Source: Bacillus tuaregi (GTDB lineage Bacteria; Bacillota; Bacilli; Bacillales; Cytobacillaceae). Taken from it: a stretch of 64,000 nucleotides of DNA. The notes under the pieces are model-generated. The model was not told where the DNA came from, did not search any database, and saw only the letters and a list, made by a program, of their open reading frames with translations. This document shows, piece by piece, positions 44,876-53,368 of this stretch. Location: the NCBI RefSeq assembly GCF_900104575.1, contig NZ_LT629730.1, forward strand, positions 186,001-250,000, written 5' to 3'. Position numbers and translations under genes: made by a program. The stretch's first letter is position 1. Each line of letters begins with the position of its first letter.

Positions 44876-44913
44876 GGTGCCAGGCACCTCCAAGTTTGCA
44901 GGTGCCTGGCACC
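44876..44913. terminator. Perfect inverted repeat between ldh and esterase genes
   Basis: GGTGCCAGGCACCT (44876-44889) and AGGTGCCTGGCACC (44900-44913) form a 14-bp stem with a 10-base loop, and each arm contains GGTGCC/GGCACC. There is no T-run. It lies between convergent genes and is related in sequence to the head of the REP-like element. Confidence 0.55.
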
Positions 44914-44927
44914 TAACCTAGTGCGTG

Positions 44928-46163
44928 TCACCTTTTCTTTAGCATGGTCAGGAGCTTTTTGAAAAAGTTCTTTTTAGTCTTTTCGTCTCCTGCATTCCCG
45001 TGATGCCGATTTGTTAGTTCAACGGGGAGTTTTTCTGAAGCGTCTAGGGGTAATTCGGCTGTTGTTTCTATGGTGATTTGGTCCTGTGGATGGTCAGTAG
45101 ATAGTTGTTGCTCCGTTTCCGGCAGCTGTACAGGTGCTTCAGCTTGAGATGAAATTGGGGGCTGCCGTAATTCATAGGATGTTAGTGCAGTGACAGCTTC
45201 CTGTGACTCCATTTGGTTTTTATTCGGCTGTTGTTGAGATTGACTGAAAAACTTCCATATCATTTCGGAAGCATTCGGACCAAAGGGGTCTGTGTAAGAG
45301 CCGTTAGGACTGCCACCGGACCAAGCATGACCCAGTTGCTCAATCGTCCAAAGCTCTAATCGTGGCTCGTCATCCCCATCATGATAGACATGCTGGGTAT
45401 AGCTGTTTCCATTTATAATCCCTGATTTTACCCTTGCAGGAACAATATTCGCATGGCCTTCCCCGCCATCTATCAGGAAATGGGTTTGTGCCCATTGGGT
45501 AATCACCTGCAGCCCGTTAATTGGATGGACGGTTGTATCACAGGTCCCGTGGAATACAATCACGGGCATTTTCTTCTTGAAATCTCCCATCTCTTGAAAC
45601 GCACGGTTCCCACATTCATAGGGATCAGCTACACCGTTCTCCATGGCTTTCTTCGCTTTCTCCGCTCTTGGGTCGCTTAGAATTGATACATTGGCAGCAC
45701 TATAGGCAAGTCCTGAACAAATGGCGATTCCGTTAAAAACATCTGGATAGGTCACACCGAGAATACAGGCCATTGACCCGCCTGCCGACAAGCCCGCAGC
45801 GTACACTCTAACGGAATCAATCCTATATGTACGTCCTACCTCCAGAATCATCCCATAAATAAGCTTCGGATGTCCCTCCCCGCGGTGCTGATTTTTATCC
45901 AAAAACCAATTCCAGCAGCCAAATGGGTTATACGCGGAAGGTTCTCTTGGATCTAAATGATGATTCATATCCGGATAAAGGACAAGAAAAGCTTCCTTTT
46001 CGGCAAGCTCGTTCATTCTTGTCCCTGCAGCGAAATCATCTGGGTTTTGTCCACAGCCATGCAGCATCACCAGCAATGGAAGTTCTTGATCTCCATGATA
46101 AATACTAGGGATATACAGCTTATAATTAAAATTTTCATAGACAAAATCAAGAAACTCTCCCAA
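44928..46163 (-). CDS. PHB-depolymerase-family esterase with basic C-terminal tail
   Basis: A 411-residue alpha/beta hydrolase of the poly(3-hydroxybutyrate) depolymerase/feruloyl esterase type. LLVMLHGCGQNPDDFA forms the oxyanion region, GLSAGGSM the nucleophile elbow with Ser126, FHGTCDTTVHPING the Asp, and GHAWSGGSPNGSYTDPFGPNAS the His. No signal peptide is seen, so it is probably cytosolic or granule-bound. After about residue 310 comes a low-complexity, Gln/Glu-rich linker and then the basic amphipathic end KTKKNFFKKLLTMLKKR. The substrate may be a polyester or another acyl ester. Confidence 0.82.
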   Translation of the reverse strand: MGEFLDFVYENFNYKLYIPSIYHGDQELPLLVMLHGCGQNPDDFAAGTRMNELAEKEAFLVLYPDMNHHLDPREPSAYNPFGCWNWFLDKNQHRGEGHPKLIYGMILEVGRTYRIDSVRVYAAGLSAGGSMACILGVTYPDVFNGIAICSGLAYSAANVSILSDPRAEKAKKAMENGVADPYECGNRAFQEMGDFKKKMPVIVFHGTCDTTVHPINGLQVITQWAQTHFLIDGGEGHANIVPARVKSGIINGNSYTQHVYHDGDDEPRLELWTIEQLGHAWSGGSPNGSYTDPFGPNASEMIWKFFSQSQQQPNKNQMESQEAVTALTSYELRQPPISSQAEAPVQLPETEQQLSTDHPQDQITIETTAELPLDASEKLPVELTNRHHGNAGDEKTKKNFFKKLLTMLKKR

Positions 46164-46616
46164 TTCACAATCCCTCCGTTTTATCAGCTATTATTCATTC
46201 TATTCCGGAAGAGGCTAAAAAATGAAGCACAGTTGAAGTTGTCAGCGTGGTTACATTAAAGAAATACACCCACTTCATCATCGAATCTCTCATTATTCAG
46301 TTAGGATTAACTGTAAAAATATTATATCATCACAGACACTAGTAAACTTCAAAACGGGTAAGCTCCATTCTACATGATGATGCATGAAAAATGTCCCTAG
46401 TTGCTTTCAAATTTCATATTCAGAAACTTCTAAATCGGCAAATGAGTCAGAAGTATTGTGCGAATATTGGCTAAGATATAACATTATTCTTTGGTATAGG
46501 TGTTTTGCATTATTTTATCGTCTATTTTCCATGTCTTTGGTATGTGTGTTTGAAAATAGAGAGGAGTATCTGTCCTATTCATAGGAAATCTGTATAGAAA
46601 GGAATGGAAGAAGATT
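46164..46616. other. Gene-poor stretch between divergent genes
   Basis: About 450 AT-rich bases containing the promoters of the esterase and SLH genes. No supported gene, repeat or strong hairpin was seen. Confidence 0.4.
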
Positions 46617-49166
46617 ATGTTATTGCAAGCAAGGGGATATCGATTGCTATTATCAGTCGTTGCTGCTATTTTGCTAGTAGCGATGGTACTAGAGAGGCCG
46701 GTGGATGCAGCAACCTCATTTACGGATGTTTCTGCTAGATACACAGAAGCGGTCGATTATTTGGTAGATTATGAAATTACTCAAGGGTATAGTGAAACGG
46801 AATTTGGTACGGAGCACACGATTAATCGGATTGATGCTGCAATTTTGTTAGCAAAAGCGTTGAAATTACCCCTTACAAGCGGGGAAAAATCAGGCTTCAC
46901 CGATGTTCCTGAACGGGGGGAGCCCTCTATTGCAGCCTTGCGTGGTGCTGGGATTGTAAATGGAAAAACGGAAACGACCTTTGCAGCCTATGACAGCATC
47001 ACTCGTGGAGAAATGGCATTAATACTAGCAAGGGGCTTTCAACTAAAAGCTTCTGAGAGTATTCGTCTCCCTTTTACCGATGTTACGGAGCTTTATGAAA
47101 AAGCAGTAGCAGCCTTAATGGAGCATCATGTTACACAGGGTAAAACATCGACTACTTTTGGAACCCGGGACCATTTAACCCGCGGGGAGTTTGCCCTTTT
47201 TCTTCATCGAATTTCAAAAATAGAGCAGGATTTTTCAATGAATGACCTGCAAAATTCGATACAGTCTATTGATTCCTTTAACCAGGATTATTTCACTGCT
47301 AGCAGCTGGTCTCATCTAAAGGATGCACTGAAAGCCGCTGAGCAGGTAATAGAAAATGGAAAGGCCGCGCAAGAGGATATCCATCAAGCGACAAAAAGCT
47401 TGCTAGATTCCATAAAGGCCCTCGAGCTGAAACCCATTCACTATTCTATTAAAAATGGATCAGAGCCATTTGAGGCTGTCTTTCATTTTTCAAAATCGAT
47501 TGGTCAGAGTGTGAGTGGCACAGAAGGTAATGGAAGTGCAGTATTATCAGATAAGGGAACGGTGTTGACTCTTACCTCTACGACTGGTGCGGGTGATCAT
47601 GTAGCTTTTACTCTCAATTTGGGTGGTAAGAAGGTGAAGGTAGATGCAACATGGGATGGAACACTGTGGGAGATTACCACAGACCCTGCTCATGTGTTTA
47701 AAAATATTTCGGATGGACAGGTTATCAAGGGCTTAGAGGTGTTAGATGAGGGATTGAAGGATGGAAGCATTCCAGTTGAAAAGCTTCTGACGAATCCTGA
47801 TTTGCTACGCTTAACTTTTTTACCTGATAGCGGGCTACTGGCTGGTGATATCGTAAAGGTTGAAGGGGATTCAGATACAATCCTTACCCATACATTAACT
47901 GGGGAAGACATTGACAAAGGGTTTGTTGAATTTGGAATAGGTATAGAGAATGTAAAGATGTTTGCTAGTGGTGAGACTATAGATGTCGTTGCAGCTGTTG
48001 AAAGGGATGCTTCCATTATCGGGAGTGCAAAGGTGTCGCTTCAGCTTCCTATTTTTCCGCTTGGAAAACCGCAAATAGACCAAGCGCAAAATACAGCAGC
48101 CCAGCTTCCTTCTATTTTGAAAGGCACAGCAGCATTAAAGGTTGATTTAATGACAGAAGGCCTGGAGAGACTCTATCCAGACAGCGTGCTGAAGCTGACG
48201 ATTCAGCAGGATAGCAGCACGGAGATAATGACCAAGACTGTTACACAAAGGGATATTAATAAAGGTTATCTGGAAGTTTATTTTAATGACAGCGAGTTAG
48301 ATTTTGTAATTGGAAGTAAGGTTACCTTTACTCCTGCACTATCCTACGAATCCCTCGCATCAGCTGGTGATTCTGTCACCTATGAATTAACAGGCAGTTT
48401 ATTTGGTGATCTGTTAAAAATAGATCTTTTGGATAGAGGGTTAAAGGACGGTACGATTTCGCTCAATAAGCTACTTAGTGATACAGGTCTATTACGTGCA
48501 ACGCTGCTTAATAAAAATCTCGCAGCAGGCAGTGTTGTCAAAGTGGCGTACAACAATATGAATCTTTTATCACATAAACTAACCTCTCAGGATATAACTC
48601 GCGGCTATATTGATTTTGGTATAAACAGGGATATATTAAATACGTTAAAGGGCGGGGAAACGCTGAATCTTGTGGGAACGGTGGAGAAGGGCGGCAGCAT
48701 CCTTGGCAGTGTAGCTCAAGCCATTAAGCTTCCAGTCTTTCCGCTCGTTGACCCCGTAATTGATATGGGGAAAAATGCACTCGGCGATTTATCCTATATC
48801 TTCTCTGGGAAAGTTCCGCTGCAGATCGATATCACGGCAAATGGATTAGAGCGGATAGAACCAGGCTTCGAGCTAAAGCTACAGGTAAAAAGCATGAGTA
48901 AAATCGAAACAGACATAATCATCATCACGCAAGAGGATATTGATAAAGGCTATGTGGAGTATTATTTTTCAGATTCTAATATCATTCAGCGGTTATTAAG
49001 TGGAATTACAACTGGCAGGACGATTACGATTACCCCAGGGCTATCAGATGGAATTAACACTACAGAAGGCGAGACAGCCACCTATACCGTAACAAAAGGC
49101 TTATTATCCAGCCTCGGGAATTTACTAGGCAGCCTGCTCGGCGGTTTGCTTGATTTTCTGTTGTAG
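46617..49166 (+). CDS. SLH-domain surface protein with two long repeats
   Basis: An 849-residue exported protein. The signal peptide covers about residues 1-31, ending RPVDA. Three SLH domains follow (about 35-200; TDVSARYTEAVDYLVDYEITQGYSE, TDVPERGEPSIAALRGAGIVNG, TDVTELYEKAVAALMEHHVTQG), which hold proteins to pyruvylated wall polysaccharide. A FIVAR-like helical segment (about 205-265) comes next. The rest holds two repeat units of roughly 200 residues, each with GLKDGSIPVEKLL or GLKDGTISLNKLL, then VVKV, DIDKGFVEFGI/DITRGYIDFGI, PVFPL, and GLERLYP/GLERIEP. The C-terminal 20 residues are hydrophobic and Leu/Gly-rich. AAGGAATGGAAG lies before the ATG. Confidence 0.85.
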   Translation: MLLQARGYRLLLSVVAAILLVAMVLERPVDAATSFTDVSARYTEAVDYLVDYEITQGYSETEFGTEHTINRIDAAILLAKALKLPLTSGEKSGFTDVPERGEPSIAALRGAGIVNGKTETTFAAYDSITRGEMALILARGFQLKASESIRLPFTDVTELYEKAVAALMEHHVTQGKTSTTFGTRDHLTRGEFALFLHRISKIEQDFSMNDLQNSIQSIDSFNQDYFTASSWSHLKDALKAAEQVIENGKAAQEDIHQATKSLLDSIKALELKPIHYSIKNGSEPFEAVFHFSKSIGQSVSGTEGNGSAVLSDKGTVLTLTSTTGAGDHVAFTLNLGGKKVKVDATWDGTLWEITTDPAHVFKNISDGQVIKGLEVLDEGLKDGSIPVEKLLTNPDLLRLTFLPDSGLLAGDIVKVEGDSDTILTHTLTGEDIDKGFVEFGIGIENVKMFASGETIDVVAAVERDASIIGSAKVSLQLPIFPLGKPQIDQAQNTAAQLPSILKGTAALKVDLMTEGLERLYPDSVLKLTIQQDSSTEIMTKTVTQRDINKGYLEVYFNDSELDFVIGSKVTFTPALSYESLASAGDSVTYELTGSLFGDLLKIDLLDRGLKDGTISLNKLLSDTGLLRATLLNKNLAAGSVVKVAYNNMNLLSHKLTSQDITRGYIDFGINRDILNTLKGGETLNLVGTVEKGGSILGSVAQAIKLPVFPLVDPVIDMGKNALGDLSYIFSGKVPLQIDITANGLERIEPGFELKLQVKSMSKIETDIIIITQEDIDKGYVEYYFSDSNIIQRLLSGITTGRTITITPGLSDGINTTEGETATYTVTKGLLSSLGNLLGSLLGGLLDFLL

Positions 49167-49335
49167 GAAGCACGGGGGGCGGGGGACTGTCTGTATACAC
49201 CAGTTAGAATCTAACTAGATATTTATTAACCCAAATAAACCCAGGCCTTCCAATAAGGAGCCGCTTCAATAATAAATGCCACTATTATTAACAAGAATTG
49301 TAGCGGATTGTTGATGGATTTTAACCTTTGTCTTT

Positions 49336-49353
49336 TATATAGTTAGCTATATA
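49336..49353. promoter_or_regulatory. Palindrome upstream of the XRE-AbrB gene
   Basis: TATATAG and CTATATA arms around TTAG, 14-31 bases before the start. It shares the TATAGTTA core with the palindrome at 178-199. Confidence 0.5.
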
Positions 49354-49366
49354 GGAGATGAACAAT

Positions 49367-49807
49367 ATGATTGGTATGAATATTCGAATTTTGCGTAAAC
49401 GGAATAAAATGAGCCAGGAGCTTTTAGCTGAGAAGGTAAATGTGTCACGGCAGACCATTGCGAAGTGGGAGAATGAAGAAGCATTGCCTGATATACAAAA
49501 GTGCCAGTTATTAGCGGATATATTTCATGTCAGCTTAGATCAATTATCCCGTGATATGAGTGAGGAGGAGGCCAAGCAGATTGGGCCACCGGGAAAGCAG
49601 TTTTTTGGTGTGGTAAAGGTAGGTGAGCGGGGACAGATTGTGATTCCGAAGCAGGCTCGGGAGCTGTATGGGATTAAGGCAGGCGATAAGCTGGTTGTGT
49701 TAGGTGATGATACAACAAAAGGAATGGCGATTCTAAAGACAGATGGTTTCCTTGAATTTGCTGAAATGATCCGTATAGCAGAGAAGGCAGAGGAGGAATC
49801 AGGTTGA
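49367..49807 (+). CDS. XRE helix-turn-helix fused to an AbrB/SpoVT domain
   Basis: A 146-residue regulator. Residues ~1-60 form a Cro/C1 domain (IRILRKRNKMSQELLAEKVNVSRQTIAKWENEEALPDIQK). Residues ~80-125 form an AbrB-like swapped-hairpin domain (GVVKVGERGQIVIPKQARELYGIKAGDKLVVLGD). It therefore has two DNA-binding modules in one chain. ATG at 49367 was chosen over 49358 because GGAG lies at 9 bases. The glycosyltransferase start overlaps its stop by 4 bases, so the two are translationally coupled. Confidence 0.85.
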   Translation: MIGMNIRILRKRNKMSQELLAEKVNVSRQTIAKWENEEALPDIQKCQLLADIFHVSLDQLSRDMSEEEAKQIGPPGKQFFGVVKVGERGQIVIPKQARELYGIKAGDKLVVLGDDTTKGMAILKTDGFLEFAEMIRIAEKAEEESG

Positions 49808-50970
49808 AGAAAATAGTATTCTTTTCAATTCCAGCCCACGGACATACGAATCCAACCATCCCAGTCGTGGCCGAGCTCGTGAAGAGGGGCCATGAGGTTT
49901 GGTACTACTCCTTTAAGGAATTCCAAGAGAAAATTGAAGACGCTGGAGCCAAATTCATCCCCTGTGATGAGTACCTTCCGCCGGTTACCCAACAGGAATT
50001 GGAACGTAAGGTTGGCAAGGATTTTGCGGCGTTGATTGAAATGGTTGTCGATACGACGATTGCCTTAGATGATAAGGTTTGTACAGAATTACAAGCCTTT
50101 CAGCCTGATTGCATTGTCTCGGATTCTGTTTGCTTTTGGGGAAAGTTATTTGCAAGGAAATTAGGAATCCCCTATATCTGCTCGACGACAACCTTTGCCT
50201 TTAATCAGCACACGGCAAAGCTCATGAAACCTCGTCTAAAGGAAATGCTCCGAATGATTACCGGTATACCACGAATTAATAAAAAAATGAAGCTGCTCCG
50301 CAAGCAGGGCTATGAAGTCGAAAATTTTATCTCGATTATCCAAAATGATAATGAGACGAATACGATTGTCTATACATCAAAGGACTTCCAACCCTTGTCT
50401 GAGACCTTTTCCGACCGCTATGCCTTTGTTGGTCCTTCCATTCGGCAGTCGTCTGACATTCATGAGAAAGAAGCGAAGAGAAAACTCATCTATATTTCAC
50501 TAGGGACAGTCCTTAATCAGAACAAGCATTTTTATCAAAATAGTCTCACGGCATTTGCGGAAAGTGACTTTGATGTTGTCATGTCGGTAGGTGAAAAAAC
50601 AGACATTTCCTCGCTCGGACCAATACCGGAGAATTTTATAGTAAAAAAATACGTGGACCAGCTTGCCGTCCTGCAAAAAGCAGATGTATTCATTACCCAT
50701 TGTGGGATGAATAGTGTGAACGAAAGTCTGTATTTTGGCGTTCCGATGGTTCTATTTCCGCTTCATAGTGAAGAGGGGATGGTAGCAAATCGGGTTGCTG
50801 AGCTTCGCGCCGGAATCAAACTAAAAGGAAGCAAGCCAAAGGATTTACGCAGTGCAGTTGCTGAGGTTCTCGCTGATCAGACCTATAGGAAAAATGCCCA
50901 GAAGCTGTCAGAAAGCTTCCGTCAAGCAGGTGGTGCGGTGGAAGCAGCTCAGTTTATTTTGAGTTTATAA
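49804..50970 (+). CDS. MGT-family glycosyltransferase (YjiC/macrolide type)
   Basis: A 388-residue GT1 enzyme of GT-B fold. The N-terminal acceptor half begins KKIVFFSIPAHGHTNPTIPVV; the C-terminal half has the nucleotide-sugar site FITHCGMNSVNESLYFGVPMVLFPLHSEEGMVANRV. Such enzymes attach glucose from UDP-glucose to macrolides, flavonoids or lipids. Start is TTG, preceded by GAGGAGG and overlapping the XRE-AbrB stop. The natural acceptor is unknown. Regulator and enzyme form a closed two-gene unit, suggesting an inducible detoxification or modification function. Confidence 0.88.
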   Translation: MKKIVFFSIPAHGHTNPTIPVVAELVKRGHEVWYYSFKEFQEKIEDAGAKFIPCDEYLPPVTQQELERKVGKDFAALIEMVVDTTIALDDKVCTELQAFQPDCIVSDSVCFWGKLFARKLGIPYICSTTTFAFNQHTAKLMKPRLKEMLRMITGIPRINKKMKLLRKQGYEVENFISIIQNDNETNTIVYTSKDFQPLSETFSDRYAFVGPSIRQSSDIHEKEAKRKLIYISLGTVLNQNKHFYQNSLTAFAESDFDVVMSVGEKTDISSLGPIPENFIVKKYVDQLAVLQKADVFITHCGMNSVNESLYFGVPMVLFPLHSEEGMVANRVAELRAGIKLKGSKPKDLRSAVAEVLADQTYRKNAQKLSESFRQAGGAVEAAQFILSL

Positions 50971-51013
50971 GAGAAATAGGCTAATGGGGAAAGTGGCCAA
51001 ATTTTAAACAGCA

Positions 51014-51041
51014 AGGAGAGCCCTCATACGAAAGGCTCTCC
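51014..51041. terminator. Hairpin between convergent MGT and dioxygenase genes
   Basis: AGGAGAGCC (51014-51022) pairs with GGCTCTCCT (51033-51041). The T-run is poor. Confidence 0.6.
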
Positions 51042-51094
51042 TGAAATTTATAATGGGGAAACGATATTAAGGTCTTTTATCAATAGCGATTAGA

Positions 51095-51589
51095 TTATAG
51101 GATGATACTGATACGTGAATGTGGTCTTAATGCTTCTAAGTCTAGTACCGCTTTGCGGTCTTGAATTTTTAGTTGACCTTCTTGGTTCACAAAGGTGTAG
51201 TGGTATTTTCCGACATACGTATCTGTGAAGCCATATCTCATACGGTAGACAAGGAAGTTAGCTGTGACTTGTAATTGGCCGTCTGCGTCGTATTGAATTT
51301 GCACATTTGAAATAAATCTTCTTGTGCGTGAACGTGGATTTTCAGCGTGAGCCCATTTGTCAGATAGACGTTTGACACGTGCCGTTAATCGGTGATAGTT
51401 ATCAGCAATTAAGAATAAACTGTTTTTGCTGTCACCATCAGGATTGTCAGTTGTTGGAACAGAGTATGTTCCATCCTCTGTGAATAGCTGTAACCATTCG
51501 TCTAATTTCCACTCATCCAGTAAATCAGCTTCTTTATATAAAAATTGCTCAATTTCTCTTTCAGTGATTTTTTCGTTAACGATACTCAT
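51095..51589 (-). CDS. Aromatic-ring-hydroxylating dioxygenase, beta subunit
   Basis: A 164-residue protein of the cone-shaped (NTF2-like) small subunit family: EIEQFLYKEADLLDEWKLDEWLQLFTEDGTY near the start and RRFISNVQIQYD, NFLVYRMR and KIQDRKAVLD later. It stabilises the alpha3beta3 oxygenase. It begins 18 bases after the alpha gene, preceded by GGGAGGG, and must be co-transcribed. It helps decide that the alpha subunit is a true ring-hydroxylating type. Confidence 0.87.
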   Translation of the reverse strand: MSIVNEKITEREIEQFLYKEADLLDEWKLDEWLQLFTEDGTYSVPTTDNPDGDSKNSLFLIADNYHRLTARVKRLSDKWAHAENPRSRTRRFISNVQIQYDADGQLQVTANFLVYRMRYGFTDTYVGKYHYTFVNQEGQLKIQDRKAVLDLEALRPHSRISIIL

Positions 51590-51607
51590 GATTTTCCCTC
51601 CCTAAAA

Positions 51608-52891
51608 TTATGCGTTAGTCTCTTGGACCGCTTTTTCTTCGGCTTTCATTAATTGATCATATTTTCTCCAGAATGCTCTCATTTGCTTTTCATCTGTTGT
51701 TGGAGAAACCTCTCTGTGCATTCCTCTTGAAATATCAGACCATTTAACTTGGTTTACTGTGTTCTTGAATCCAAGCTGTGCTGTTTCTAATGATTCGATA
51801 TCATCTGGAGTCGCGAAACCACCAGGTCCTAAGAATGTTAAGAAGTTGTCTAATCTCAATTCCTTTTCAGCCTTATCTTCATCAGCAGGTCCTAATGCCC
51901 AAGCATTGACTTCCATGTAGTCAGGGCTTACAGGATCCCAAGTACGAATCGTTACAGATACGATGTCGTTGATGATTAGGTTAGGGAAAATCCATACGTT
52001 TCTGCTTACATCGGCAATCATACGAGCTTTATCTTCGCCAAAACGCTCGACAAGCTCTTCGCGTTTTTTCGCAATGCGGGCTTTCTTTTCGTCATCCCAG
52101 TTAACTTGTGCTTTAGCAATCGGACGACCCCAAGGAGCTTCGTATTCCATTACGGCATGGCCGCCTTCAAGCGCTTTTCCTTGACCGTAAAGTCCTTTAG
52201 AAATATCTTGTCCTTCCTCAGCGATGAAATCAAGATAGGTTTTATGGTTATAGCCAACATGGTAACCATCGATACTGTTTTCTCCTAATAGTTTCCAGTT
52301 TGCTCGAATAGCATACTTTTGTGTTCCAGGTAATACTTCCATGCCTGCAACGGATTGATCTGCGACATAATCTAAATATTCCTTTGCTCCGCCTAAGTAT
52401 TCTTCTAGGCTGATCGCATTGTCATCAAAGTTACAGAATACAAATCCTTTGTAGCTTTCGTTTCTTACACGGTGTAGGTCTAGTGATTTTTTATTGAAGT
52501 TTTGAGCGTAGCCATCTTTTTCTAATGGTACACCAACAAGCTCTCCAGAGTTTTTAAATGACCAAGCGTGGTACGTACATAAGAAGGTTTTGCAGTTTCC
52601 GTTTTCGCCACGGCAAACAAGTGAACCTCGGTGTGTACAGGTGTTTAATAATACGCGAACCTGACCCTCCGCATCTCTTGTGAAAATAATGGGCTTGCCG
52701 GCAACTGTTCTTGTGTGGAAGTCGCCATTGTTTTTGATTTCAGATTCATGTCCAACATAAATCCAGCATTTCTCAAAAATGTTTGCGCGCTCTTGTTCAA
52801 AAATCTCTTGGTCGACAAAGGTTTTACGGTTAACCAAAAATTGGTTTTCTGCCTTATTGTCGATGATAAATGTAGTAGTTTCTTTTCCCAT
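51608..52891 (-). CDS. Rieske non-heme iron oxygenase, alpha subunit
   Basis: A 427-residue catalytic subunit. The Rieske [2Fe-2S] ligands are Cys85-His87 in NTCTHRGS and Cys105-His108 in FLCTYHAW. The mononuclear iron site is ENSIDGYHVGYNHKTY, with His211, His216 and the bridging Asp208; the third ligand is an Asp in the late helix near 373. It inserts O2 into an aromatic or similar substrate with electrons from a reductase. AAGGGG precedes the ATG. No ferredoxin or reductase gene lies nearby, so the electron donor must be encoded elsewhere. Substrate (benzoate, anthranilate, cumate type or other) cannot be fixed from sequence. Confidence 0.88.
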   Translation of the reverse strand: MGKETTTFIIDNKAENQFLVNRKTFVDQEIFEQERANIFEKCWIYVGHESEIKNNGDFHTRTVAGKPIIFTRDAEGQVRVLLNTCTHRGSLVCRGENGNCKTFLCTYHAWSFKNSGELVGVPLEKDGYAQNFNKKSLDLHRVRNESYKGFVFCNFDDNAISLEEYLGGAKEYLDYVADQSVAGMEVLPGTQKYAIRANWKLLGENSIDGYHVGYNHKTYLDFIAEEGQDISKGLYGQGKALEGGHAVMEYEAPWGRPIAKAQVNWDDEKKARIAKKREELVERFGEDKARMIADVSRNVWIFPNLIINDIVSVTIRTWDPVSPDYMEVNAWALGPADEDKAEKELRLDNFLTFLGPGGFATPDDIESLETAQLGFKNTVNQVKWSDISRGMHREVSPTTDEKQMRAFWRKYDQLMKAEEKAVQETNA

Positions 52892-53231
52892 TACAGATTC
52901 CCCTTTACTAATTTAATAGAAACCCTTCGTCTAGCGTCCCTCTACACGTCAATAAATGGTTCCGAAAGCTCTTACATCAAATCCCCCCCAGGATAAAATG
53001 CAAAAATAAATATTCTCATGGAAGCGAAGGGACGAATCCACCGTCACATTCGAAATCGCTTACATTTCTAATCTATAAAGAAAACCCCCCAGTCTCTTTA
53101 CAAATTAAATATGTGCTTATTCGAATATTTGAATATTACTAGCCTTCGTATATAATATTAACAATTTTCCAAAATATTTGTCTAATAGAAAAAATTTGGA
53201 GTAAATGGGCGAAATCAAAAAAAAAAGCTGG
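52892..53231. other. Upstream region of the dioxygenase operon
   Basis: A long leader without a gene. It contains GGGGGG near 52985 and the cre-like site noted separately. No clear -35/-10 pair could be assigned. Confidence 0.4.
53051..53064 (-). promoter_or_regulatory. cre-like site upstream of the dioxygenase genes
   Basis: On the minus strand TGTAAGCGATTTCG matches 12 of 14 cre positions. It lies 160 bases upstream of the alpha-subunit start. Confidence 0.35.
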
Positions 53232-53317
53232 AATTGAGGGAGAGAAGCAGATGAGACTTCGCTTTTTATAGCTAAATTGAGGGAGAGAAGCAGGTGAGAC
53301 TTCACTTTTTAAAGCTA
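53232..53317. repeat. Tandem 43-bp repeat, two units
   Basis: Units 53232-53274 and 53275-53317 each begin AATTGAGGGAGAGAAGCAG, continue GTGAGACTTC or ATGAGACTTC and end TTTTTANAGCTAA. They differ at only a few positions. Confidence 0.75.
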
Positions 53318-53325
53318 AAATGAAG

Positions 53326-53359
53326 AAATCCCTGAAGCGTACATACGCTGCAGGGATTT
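53326..53359 (-). terminator. Terminator of the ytr-like operon
   Basis: AAATCCCTG (53326-53334) pairs with CAGGGATTT (53351-53359), and AGCGT with ACGCT inside. On the minus strand TTCATTTT follows. It lies 10 bases after the last gene's stop. Confidence 0.8.
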
Positions 53360-53368
53360 GTAAACTGT

